A stretch of DNA of 64,000 nt from positions 34,933 through 98,932 of the forward strand of contig SVKF01000006.1 of the NCBI GenBank assembly GCA_015068605.1. Direction: 5' to 3'. The first letter of the stretch is position 1; each line of letters starts with the position of its first letter. A program made the position numbers and the translations under genes. Below, piece by piece: positions 50,389 through 60,388 of this stretch. Below the pieces are notes generated by a model. It saw nothing but the letters and a program-made list of their open reading frames with translations, was not told the DNA's origin and searched no databases. This DNA is from Oscillospiraceae bacterium (GTDB taxonomy: Bacteria; Bacillota; Clostridia; Monoglobales; Monoglobaceae).

Positions 50389-52539
50389 CTAAACCTCCGC
50401 TTTAAAATACTTAACATAAGCCGAAAAGTCGCATAATTCATATTCGGGAGTAATCCCTTTATACATAAGCTCATCTCCGCCATATATCTCACCTGTTTCA
50501 GTATCTTTATATGTAAAACTCTCGCAAAGACCGTCAAGATAAATATTCTCTTCATCCATATTGGAATTTGAAAGGATTTTAACCCCAACCAAAACAGCCT
50601 CTTTCTTATCTTCCGAAACAATCATCCAGCTACAGTAATTCCCCTCATAAGGGCTTTGAAGTCTGTAAAGTTCGCCGTTTCGAACAAGCCCTCTGATTTC
50701 ATTATAGAACTTAATTTGTTCCTTAACCTCTGCAATTTCCTCATCGCTCATAGTTGTTATATCAAGCTCATAACCAAAAACTCCTGCATAGGCAACCGCC
50801 GCTCTTGTCTTAAGGGGCGTTATTCTTCCCACCTGATGGTTAGGCGATGCCGTAACATGAGCAGACATTGAAGAAATCGGGTATCCCATTGATGTTCCAT
50901 ACTGAATTTTAAGTCTTGAAATCGCATCAGAGTTATCGCTTGTCCAGATTTGCGGAGAATATGCAAGAATCCCCAAATCAAATCTTCCGCCGCCACTTGC
51001 ACACCCCTCAATCAAAACATCGGGGAAGTTTTTAACAAGTGTGCTGTAAACTCTGTAAAGACCGAGAGTGTATTTATGGTTATATCCCTTATAAGGCATA
51101 TCCGTCATCATTCGGTTATAGTCCCACTTAATATATGTAATATTTGCATTTCTTAAATGTCCGCTTATAACATCTATTATGTAATCACAAACATCATTGT
51201 TTGCCAAATCCAGCATATACTGTTTTCTGCCCAAAGAAGGCTTTGTGTTGGGAACGCTGATTATCCAGTCAGGGTGTGCTCTGAATAAATCAGAATCGGG
51301 ATTTGCCATTTCAGGCTCAAACCAAAGTCCAAATTTTAGTCCTTCTTCGTTTATTTTTTTTGCCAGACCATCTATTCCAAGCGGAAGCTTCTTCGGATTA
51401 ACAGCCCAATCCCCCAAAGAACAGTCATCATCATTTCTCTTTCCAAACCAACCGTCATCCAAAACTAAAAGCTCAATCCCAACGGATTTTGCTTTTTTCG
51501 CAATTTCGATAAGCTTCTCTTCCGTGAAATCAAAATAAGTCGCTTCCCAGTTGTTTATAAGAATCGGTCTGTCTTTTTTCGCAGTATTGCTTCTGCAAAG
51601 ATTATTGGCAACAACCTTATGAATCGTCCTTGAAAGTCCACCAAGACCGTTATCGCTGTAAGATAAAATCATTTGCGGAGTTGCAAAGGCTTCGCCACTC
51701 TTTAAAACCTGCTCAAATCCAAACGGATTAAGCCCCTGAACAACCCTTATTTTCCCATACTGGTCATTTTCAATAACAGTTGAGTGATTTCCGCTGTATA
51801 TAAGGGAAAATCCGTAGGCGTTTCCCGTTTTCTCGTTAGTCTTGCTGTCGCAAAGGATAACAAACGGATTCATAGCATGACCGCTTCCGCCCTTTGCGTT
51901 GCCGATTTCCATTTTCATTCCGCTTTTAACAGCAGTTCTCTCCATATACCGCTCTCTCGTCCACGCACCGGGGAAATAAACAATATCATAATTTCCCTTA
52001 TCAAAGTCAACCCCTGCACTGTACGCCGACTCAATCACAATTTCTCCATCAGAAATATTGTTAATAGCAGAGCTTCTGAGCACAACATCATATTCATCAA
52101 AAACCGTATAAGAAAGCACGATGTCAAACCCGGCAGCTTTATCCTCAAGAGTAATCTCAAGAGTCTGTGCATTATTCCCGTTTTTCAGAATATATGGCAT
52201 TCCCTCAACTTCCGCAACCGCATTTTCCTTAATCACAAAGCTTTTAAAAACAGGTCGTGAAACGCTGTTTCCAAACTTATTTCTGACAGAAAACGCAGGT
52301 GTTCTCAAATCCGTATGTCCATAGGCAGGATATTCAAGATTTGCCGACTCAAGATACCATCCATCCTCATCATAGCAAATAAGACCATGCTCGATATTCT
52401 TCACTTTTTTGGAATAATCTCTGTCTGAAAGCTTTTTTCCGAAATAATAGTGGTGCAAATCACCACTTTCATTAACAGCCATAATATAGCTTATATTTTT
52501 TCCTTGCAAATGAAAGGTGTTTCCATTTTTAATAATCAT
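50389..52539 (-). CDS. Alpha-galactosidase, glycoside hydrolase family 36
   Basis: NNWEATYFDFTEEKLIEIAKKAKSVGIELLVLDDGWFGKRNDD; GLWFEPEMANPDSDLF; YIKWDYNRMMTD; EGCASGGGRFDLGIL. Confidence 0.95.
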   Translation of the reverse strand: MIIKNGNTFHLQGKNISYIMAVNESGDLHHYYFGKKLSDRDYSKKVKNIEHGLICYDEDGWYLESANLEYPAYGHTDLRTPAFSVRNKFGNSVSRPVFKSFVIKENAVAEVEGMPYILKNGNNAQTLEITLEDKAAGFDIVLSYTVFDEYDVVLRSSAINNISDGEIVIESAYSAGVDFDKGNYDIVYFPGAWTRERYMERTAVKSGMKMEIGNAKGGSGHAMNPFVILCDSKTNEKTGNAYGFSLIYSGNHSTVIENDQYGKIRVVQGLNPFGFEQVLKSGEAFATPQMILSYSDNGLGGLSRTIHKVVANNLCRSNTAKKDRPILINNWEATYFDFTEEKLIEIAKKAKSVGIELLVLDDGWFGKRNDDDCSLGDWAVNPKKLPLGIDGLAKKINEEGLKFGLWFEPEMANPDSDLFRAHPDWIISVPNTKPSLGRKQYMLDLANNDVCDYIIDVISGHLRNANITYIKWDYNRMMTDMPYKGYNHKYTLGLYRVYSTLVKNFPDVLIEGCASGGGRFDLGILAYSPQIWTSDNSDAISRLKIQYGTSMGYPISSMSAHVTASPNHQVGRITPLKTRAAVAYAGVFGYELDITTMSDEEIAEVKEQIKFYNEIRGLVRNGELYRLQSPYEGNYCSWMIVSEDKKEAVLVGVKILSNSNMDEENIYLDGLCESFTYKDTETGEIYGGDELMYKGITPEYELCDFSAYVKYFKAEV

Positions 52540-52645
52540 AACTTACCTCTCCTTTTCAATTATATAATTTGAAATCATTATATCATATTCATCATCTAAT
52601 GTCAACGAAAAAAGGCAGAGACTCTGCTCCACCTTAAAGAATACT

Positions 52646-53215
52646 CTAAATAGTTTTTATTAAAACTTCATCTATTTTTCGTTTTGGTACACATAACGTA
52701 TCTTTGTCAAGATAATATTTAACACTCTCCGTTAATTCAACCTCTCTCGGGTTTTCCTTCGGATACCCCAAGGCAACCACACAGGAAATCTCAAGATTTT
52801 CAGGTAATCCTATAATTTCAGCAATAGCCTTTCTGTCAATTGCCCCCATCCAACAAGCTCCGACACCTTCCGAAAGCGCTGATAAAATAATATTTTCAAC
52901 CGATGCCCCAACATCTGTTTCCGCAGCATTCTTGCTTATATTTTTATCGACACATACAACAATATACGCCATAGGTCTTTCATCCTCTTTAGGATTGTAT
53001 TCAGGGGCAAGATACCCTGCCCATTTCACATTTTCAAAAACCCTTGCATTATTTTGAGGACTATTAACTACATAATATTTAAGAGGCTGTAAATTAGCCG
53101 CCGACGGCGCAACCCTTGCCGCATCAATATAATTTATAAGCTGTTCGTTTGTAATCTCTTTTTGCTCAAACTTCCTGATTGTTCTCCTTGATTTGATTAA
53201 TTCAATAATATTCAT
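52646..53215 (-). CDS. Nitroreductase family protein
   Basis: LIKSRRTIRKFEQKEITNEQLINYIDAARVAPSAANLQPLKYYVV; GVGACWMGAIDRKAIAEIIGLPENLEI. Confidence 0.93.
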   Translation of the reverse strand: MNIIELIKSRRTIRKFEQKEITNEQLINYIDAARVAPSAANLQPLKYYVVNSPQNNARVFENVKWAGYLAPEYNPKEDERPMAYIVVCVDKNISKNAAETDVGASVENIILSALSEGVGACWMGAIDRKAIAEIIGLPENLEISCVVALGYPKENPREVELTESVKYYLDKDTLCVPKRKIDEVLIKTI

Positions 53216-53303
53216 AATTTTCTCCCCTGATTTATTCTTTTATCTGCTTTTCCATCTACTACAGGCGATTTCATCTGCGAGGTGGCTTTATTCCGTTGCA
53301 TTA

Positions 53304-54350
53304 ATCGAGTAGGAGGCTAACCATTAGTTGATTAGCCGACCTCTCACACCACCGTGCGTACCGTTCGGTACACGGCGGTTCAATCATATTAAGTGCAAGG
53401 ACTTGTATGCCTCGGATATGTCATAATATCCACGGCTTGCAAGTCTTTCATTTGTTATGGTGTGGTGTAGTATTCCGCTACCTGCAATAGCCCAATATCC
53501 CTTTCGGGTATTTCCGTTTCGATACGTTTTCCATTCAGGCATTCCAAGTTTAATTAAATTCTTAACCCTTGTTCTTGGTAGTTTCCATTGCTTCCAAATG
53601 TACATTCGTATTCTTCTGCGTAACCATTCGTTCCAATCTTGTATTTCGTTCTTCATTTCCGCAATTCCGTTATATCCAAGCCATCCTCGCATAAATACCT
53701 TTATGTTGTAAAACACTTTATCTATGCTTCTGCCCTGACTACGGGAAGTTAGTTTTCGCAGTTTGTCCTTGGCTTTCTTCTTCGACTTTGCGTGAACTCG
53801 GATATATGCACCCTTTCTGTTCCTTCCCATCGCAAAGCCGAGAAACCGAAATTTCGGATTGAATATACACTTACTGCTCGACTCTTTTCTGTGTTTACCT
53901 TGAGTTTTAATTTCTTCTCAAGGTATTCTGTACTTGTACCAAGCAATCTTTCTGCCGCACGGATGCTCTTTTCCTTATCTTTCCGAGCAGTTCATCCCTA
54001 TTTTCTTTCAGCCAGATACGAGCCTTGTCAATTGACATTCCATCAACTCCGCTTGCTCCTTTGTTGGCTTTTACTCGCTTGTAGGCTTTGTTCAGATTGT
54101 CTCTGTCAAGTACCTTTTCAAGCAAGTCTGCACCGTCCCTTTCTTTGATTTCCTGATTTGGACTTTGTTTTGATATGGAAACTCGTCCGTTTCAAGTACG
54201 CCTTATATACAGTTTCTGTTCGTCAGACCGAGGTTTTGCCTCCGACTTCCTTCAGACTCCGCTTCACAACGGACGCCCTTGTCTTTGGCTAACAGTTCCT
54301 ACTGCCAAGCCTGTAGCGGACTTTCACCGCCAAGTTATTACGCATGCCGA
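53304..54350 (-). mobile_element. Decayed group II intron (boundaries approximate)
   Basis: Minus strand 5' part CTCGGCATGCGTAATAACTTGGCGGTGAAAGTCCGCTACAGGC...AAGGAAGTCGGAGGCAAAACCTC; DV-like hairpin ACCGCCGTGTACC-GAAC-GGTACGCACGGTGGTGTGAGAGG (~53345-53382); 3' end GGTTAGCCTCCTACTCGAT; RT/maturase fragments inside. Confidence 0.85.
53384..54125 (-). pseudogene. ltrA: Group II intron reverse transcriptase/maturase, internally deleted and frameshifted
   Basis: N-terminal fragment (53907-54125) LLEKVLDRDNLNKAYKRVKANKGASGVDGMSIDKARIWLKENRDELLGKI; middle fragment (53749-53946) YLEKKLKLKVNTEKSRAVSVYSIRNF; C-terminal maturase fragment (53384-53830) MRGWLGYNGIAEMKNEIQDWNEWLRRRIRMYIWKQWK; no YADD segment. 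Confidence 0.88.
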
Positions 54351-54355
54351 GCGCA

Positions 54356-54496
54356 AGCAAGCAACGGCAAGAGAAATTCGATATTTCTCTTGCCGTTTTC
54401 TATGCTGTTTTATGCGGATAGTCTATAAAATCTATCTCTGCGTTTCACCCTATAAATATAGCTTGCTTGCGGTAGACCGAGTTTGTCAGTGGTCTG
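54356..54496. repeat. Repeat related to 29561-29729 (conserved ends, divergent middle)
   Basis: AGCAAGCAACGGCAAGAGAAATTCGATATTTCTCTTGCCGTTTTCTATGCTGTTTTATGCGGA ... GCTTGCGGTAGACCGAGTTTGTCAGTGGTCTG; inner AACGGCAAGAGAAAT/ATTTCTCTTGCCGTT perfect stem. Confidence 0.75.
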
Positions 54497-54520
54497 AGGC
54501 TATAGCAACGCTATAGCCTC
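54496..54520. terminator. Perfect 11-bp hairpin between intron-side repeat and gdhA 3' end
   Basis: GAGGCTATAGC-AAC-GCTATAGCCTC. Confidence 0.5.
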
Positions 54521-54548
54521 ATATATTACCATTTTATGCAATTTAGTT

Positions 54549-55928
<1,380 letters not shown>

Positions 55929-55997
55929 CTATACTAAACTCTGCATTATATAATACTACAAAACTCATGATTTTTCAAGAGTTTTTTTTCATTTTTT

Positions 55998-56633
55998 TCA
56001 GCTTTCATGATTTTCAACAAAACTTAAATCTAATTCCCACTCACCATTTTCCATTTTAACAAATCGGACTCTGTCATATTTATTTATCTCATTTTCGGTT
56101 TCATTTTCCGCTTCATCTTCGGTTTCGTTTAATGTAACCTTATAATCAATATTAATGGCATCAACCAAGACCACATCATACCCCTGATAGATTTCAAACA
56201 ATACATCCTTCTTCGGATATACATCTATTCTCTCAATAGTTACTTTATGCGGTTGCTCAGCCCATAATTCTTCAATATCTCTATATAATATTTCTTTTGT
56301 GTAAAACAGCTTTTCGACCATATCGCGAGCAACCTCCCGAGCCACACTATCATCGCAGGACATTTGCTTTGCAATCATTGTTATAAACTCTTGAGGCATG
56401 GAAGCCACACACCCATCAACATCCTTGCTGACAAGCTGATTAATATATTCCTCAAGCACAAATTTAATTGTTTCAGCTTCATCAAAGTATTGAACGGCGT
56501 CATCTCCCGGCTTAATTTCTTCTTTTTTGTCTTCCACTTCACTGTAATCCCCGATTATTCTTTCTTCCGTGACAGTATTACAGCCACTCAAAAGACAGGA
56601 TAAAAGCACTAAAAACACAAAAAATCTTTTCAT
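55998..56633 (-). CDS. Putative lipoprotein, unknown function
   Basis: Lipobox MKRFFVFLVLLSCLLSGCNTVTEE. Confidence 0.75.
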   Translation of the reverse strand: MKRFFVFLVLLSCLLSGCNTVTEERIIGDYSEVEDKKEEIKPGDDAVQYFDEAETIKFVLEEYINQLVSKDVDGCVASMPQEFITMIAKQMSCDDSVAREVARDMVEKLFYTKEILYRDIEELWAEQPHKVTIERIDVYPKKDVLFEIYQGYDVVLVDAINIDYKVTLNETEDEAENETENEINKYDRVRFVKMENGEWELDLSFVENHES

Positions 56634-56642
56634 ACACTTCAC

Positions 56643-57197
56643 CTATTTCATAAATGTACAAATTATATCCGTAACCATAACCGCAACAACCGTCATTGCA
56701 AGAATAATTCTCGCACTAAGCCAAAGTCTTCTAAACTTTTTATTAAAAAACGGTTGAACTATATACACGCAAATAAGCTCAAAAATTATAAGAAAAATCG
56801 TATTTTCCCAACAGATTTTACCATTTATATTAAGAACCTTGTTACTGTATGACCATGGCATCTCTCCTGTTATTTTTTCAAGAATAACACAGCCAAAATT
56901 TTCCGCAATCATAAACACTGTAAGCGAAATGAGAATCAGCAAAATCGGTGTCGGATTGATTTCTTTTTTCTTTCCGTATTTTTTTATAAGGTTATATATT
57001 GACATAACCCCCATAATCAAAAAGGCATAAAACGGAGTATAGGGACCATAAAGAATACCGCCGTCAAAACCGCTCTGACTATTTACAAGCCAGTTTGAAA
57101 TCGCATTAAACAACCATATTGCAACACTATATATAAAAAAGCTTATGGAATAATCAGCTATTTTTTCTGTCAGACTTTTATTTTTTGTCACACTCAT
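56643..57197 (-). CDS. Putative ABC-transporter permease family (CmpB-like) membrane protein
   Basis: FDGGILYGPYTPFYAFLIMG; GEMPWSYSNKVLNINGKICWENTIFLIIFE. Confidence 0.6.
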   Translation of the reverse strand: MSVTKNKSLTEKIADYSISFFIYSVAIWLFNAISNWLVNSQSGFDGGILYGPYTPFYAFLIMGVMSIYNLIKKYGKKKEINPTPILLILISLTVFMIAENFGCVILEKITGEMPWSYSNKVLNINGKICWENTIFLIIFELICVYIVQPFFNKKFRRLWLSARIILAMTVVAVMVTDIICTFMK

Positions 57198-57883
57198 TCA
57201 CACTCCGCAAGAAATTTTTTAATTACCCTGATGGAATTTTCAGCCGCCATTTTCATAAATTCCGGATAATCAACAGACGCTTCACCATTGGCACTATCCG
57301 AAATCGCTCTGACAACGCAAAAATCCACCCCGTTAACATAACACACATGACCTATGCTTCCGCCTTCCATTTCGCAGGCAATTGCATTAAAATTCCTCTT
57401 TATTTTTTCTTTTTGCTCCGGGCTTCCGATAAACTGGTCACCCGACGCAATTATGCCATTTTCTGTTTTAATCCCAATTTCAGCCGTCGCCTTGGAGATT
57501 TTATCAACAAGGTGCTTTGCGCAGGGGATTTCCACAATATTTATCCCCGACAACAGCCCCACCGGGTCACCGAGAGGAGACGTATCCATATCATGCTGAA
57601 CAACCGACTCTGCAACCGCAATGTTGCCCACATTAAGATTATCGCTCAATGTTCCGCCCACTCCGACATTTATAACAGCATCGGGTTTATATTCAAGAAT
57701 CATAGTTTGAGCACAAATTGCCGCAAAAACCTTACCTATACCGCTTTGTGCCGCAACAACCTCAACATTTCCGACTGTCCCGCAGACAAACTCAATTCCG
57801 CTTATCTGCCTTATTTCCTTATTTTCAATTATAGCTTTAATCCCGTCAATTTCGGGCTTCATCGCTCCGATTATCCCTATCAT
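57194..57883 (-). CDS. mtnN: 5'-methylthioadenosine/S-adenosylhomocysteine nucleosidase
   Basis: [82 protein letters not shown]. Confidence 0.95.
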   Translation of the reverse strand: MIGIIGAMKPEIDGIKAIIENKEIRQISGIEFVCGTVGNVEVVAAQSGIGKVFAAICAQTMILEYKPDAVINVGVGGTLSDNLNVGNIAVAESVVQHDMDTSPLGDPVGLLSGINIVEIPCAKHLVDKISKATAEIGIKTENGIIASGDQFIGSPEQKEKIKRNFNAIACEMEGGSIGHVCYVNGVDFCVVRAISDSANGEASVDYPEFMKMAAENSIRVIKKFLAECE

Positions 57884-58332
57884 ATCGCAAGCTCCTTACT
57901 GTCAAGAACTATGGTAAACGGGCCGTCATTTAAAAGGCTGACCTTCATATCCGCACCAAAAATTCCCGTTTCCGTCTTCTTAAACCGCTCCTTAAAAAGG
58001 CTTACGACATATTCATATAGCTCGTTCGCCTTATCGGGAGGCGCCGCCTCAATAAAGCTGGGGCGGTTTCCTTTTCTGCAATTAGCGCAAAGGGTAAATT
58101 GAGATATAACAAGAATTTCCGCACCAATATCGCTTGAACTCAGGTTTGTTTTTTCGTTTTCATCCTCGAAAATCCTCATTCCATAAATCTTATCAACGAT
58201 TTTTTCGGCAATTTTTTCGTTATCCTCCTGACCGACTCCCAAAAAAACCAAAAGACCTTGCCCTATTTCCCCGACAGTTTTTCCATCAACCTCAACCGAG
58301 GCATTTTTAACTCTTTGAATAACAGCTTTCAT
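57880..58332 (-). CDS. dtd: D-aminoacyl-tRNA deacylase
   Basis: [66 protein letters not shown]. Confidence 0.95.
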   Translation of the reverse strand: MKAVIQRVKNASVEVDGKTVGEIGQGLLVFLGVGQEDNEKIAEKIVDKIYGMRIFEDENEKTNLSSSDIGAEILVISQFTLCANCRKGNRPSFIEAAPPDKANELYEYVVSLFKERFKKTETGIFGADMKVSLLNDGPFTIVLDSKELAI

Positions 58333-58367
58333 AAATAATAACCTTTTTATACGACTTTTACACAACA

Positions 58368-58402
58368 AAAATAAGTGTGTTTTGAATATACACACTTATT
58401 TT
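58368..58402. terminator. Perfect 13-bp hairpin between ldh and dtd
   Basis: AAAATAAGTGTGT-TTTGAATAT-ACACACTTATTTT. Confidence 0.75.
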
Positions 58403-58430
58403 AACATATATTTTCCTTTTCGTCAATGTT

Positions 58431-59399
58431 TTAATTTATTATTTCGTCATAAGAATCCGATAAAGTTTTACAAGAAGCAATAAATTTCCCTTTTTCCTCA
58501 TCGGTTAAATCTATTTCAAGTATTTTCCCAATACCGCTCCTTCCTATTATACACGGCACTCCCACATACACGCCGTTTTGCCCGTATTCTCCCGTAAGCT
58601 TGGCAGAAACAGTCAGAACACTGTTCTCATTTCCCAAAACAGCCTTTGTCAGCCTGACCATGGACATTCCAATTCCGTAGTAAGTTGCATTTTTTGCCTT
58701 TATAATCGTATACGCCGATGTTCTGACTTGTTCGCTTATTTTTTCAAGCTCCTCTATGCTGTATCGATTATTCTCTTTACAGATTTCCACTACTCTTTTT
58801 GTGGAAAGAAGAGCCTGCGACCATGGAACAAACTCGCTGTCACCGTGCTCACCTATGACATATCCGTGAATATTTCTCGGGTCAACCTCAAAATATTCCC
58901 CAACCATATACCGAAGTCTTGCCGTATCAAGGATTGTTCCTGTTCCAATTACCCTTTTTGAATTAAAGCCCGAACATTCCTGAACAACACGGGTCATAAT
59001 ATCAACCGGATTTGTCGCAACAATAATTATCCCCGTAAATCCGGAATCCATAATTTGCTTTGTTACGCTCTTTAAAACTTCTGCATTTCGCTGAAGTAAA
59101 TCCAGTCGGGTTTCCCCTTGTTTTTGCGCAACCCCTGCACATATAACAACAATATCCGCATCCTGACATTCATCATAATCTCCTGCCGATATTCGCATAT
59201 TGCTCACAGCGAAAGGTAATCCATGGTTTAAATCCATTGCTTCTCCTGCCGCTCTTTCACGATTCAAATCAATTAAAACCAGTTCATCACAAGCTCCCTG
59301 ATTAAGCATTGCATAGGCATAGCTCATTCCAACCATACCCGTTCCGACTATGGCAACCTTTCTTTTTTCTATTGATGACCAAAATTTCAACCTACTCAC
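58431..59399 (-). CDS. ldh: L-lactate dehydrogenase
   Basis: VAIVGTGMVGMSYAYAMLNQG; ATNPVDIMTRVVQECSGFNSKRVIGTGTILDTARLRYMVGEYFEVDPRNIHGYVIGEHGDSEFVPWSQ. Confidence 0.95.
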   Translation of the reverse strand: MSRLKFWSSIEKRKVAIVGTGMVGMSYAYAMLNQGACDELVLIDLNRERAAGEAMDLNHGLPFAVSNMRISAGDYDECQDADIVVICAGVAQKQGETRLDLLQRNAEVLKSVTKQIMDSGFTGIIIVATNPVDIMTRVVQECSGFNSKRVIGTGTILDTARLRYMVGEYFEVDPRNIHGYVIGEHGDSEFVPWSQALLSTKRVVEICKENNRYSIEELEKISEQVRTSAYTIIKAKNATYYGIGMSMVRLTKAVLGNENSVLTVSAKLTGEYGQNGVYVGVPCIIGRSGIGKILEIDLTDEEKGKFIASCKTLSDSYDEIIN

Positions 59400-59530
59400 T
59401 CCTTCTGTAACTATTATGTACCTAATATATTTTATTATATCAAAACTTTTTTAAAAAAGATAGTGCATTTTTCAAATTTTTATGATATAATTAGATATAT
59501 GCTAATTTTTTGTATAAGGAGTCATATAGT

Positions 59531-60358
59531 ATGTTTTTTTTAGAAATAATCAAATCCGTCATTTTGGGGATAATTCAGGGAATTACCGAATGGCTTCCAA
59601 TCAGCAGTACGGGACACCTGATTCTTGTTAATCAATTTTTAAATCTTGACTGCAGTGCCGATTTTATGGATATGTTCAAGGTTGTTATTCAGTTCGGCTC
59701 AATTCTTGCGGTTGTTCTTCTCTATTTTAACAAGCTCAATCCTCTTTCACCCCAAAAAAACAGCTTTGAAAAAAAGGAAACATGGCTTTTGTGGTTGAAA
59801 GTTATTATCGGGGTTATTCCTGCCGCAATTATCGGCTTCCTTTTTGAGGATATAATCGACGACTATTTATCAAAACCTTATGTTATAGGCGCAGCCCTTT
59901 TAATATACGGGATACTCTTTATAATAATAGAAAACAGACAAAAACAGGCAAAAATTACCGAAATATCAAATCTTACATATAAAACAGCGTTCCTTATCGG
60001 ATGTTTCCAGGTTCTCGCATTGATCCCCGGAACTTCCCGTTCGGGCTCAACCATTTTGGGTGCTGTTCTTCTCGGTGCAGGGCGAGGTGTTGCATCTGAA
60101 TTTTCATTCTTCCTGGCAATCCCCGTTATGTTTGGTGCAAGTGCACTTAAGATGCTGGGTTTCGGTTTGAATCTTACTGCACAGGAATGGATAATTTTGA
60201 TTACGGGAACAATTGTTTCATTTATCGTTTCAGTTGTTGCAATCAAATTCCTTATGAATTACATAAGGAAACACGACTTTAAGGCATTCGGGTATTACAG
60301 AATAGTTCTCGGTATCATTATTCTTGCGGTATCATTATTCTTGCCTATTTCGGCATAA
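59531..60358 (+). CDS. uppP: Undecaprenyl-diphosphate phosphatase
   Basis: ILGIIQGITEWLPISSTGHLILV; QVLALIPGTSRSGSTILGAVLLGAGRGVASEFSFFLAIPVMFGASALKM. Confidence 0.96.
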   Translation: MFFLEIIKSVILGIIQGITEWLPISSTGHLILVNQFLNLDCSADFMDMFKVVIQFGSILAVVLLYFNKLNPLSPQKNSFEKKETWLLWLKVIIGVIPAAIIGFLFEDIIDDYLSKPYVIGAALLIYGILFIIIENRQKQAKITEISNLTYKTAFLIGCFQVLALIPGTSRSGSTILGAVLLGAGRGVASEFSFFLAIPVMFGASALKMLGFGLNLTAQEWIILITGTIVSFIVSVVAIKFLMNYIRKHDFKAFGYYRIVLGIIILAVSLFLPISA

Positions 60359-60388
60359 AATATCTCATTTAATTCGGAAGGAATCACT

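Noticed and set aside
57185-58102. 305-aa plus-strand ORF
   Set aside because: Antisense to mtnN/dtd, both with strong motifs.
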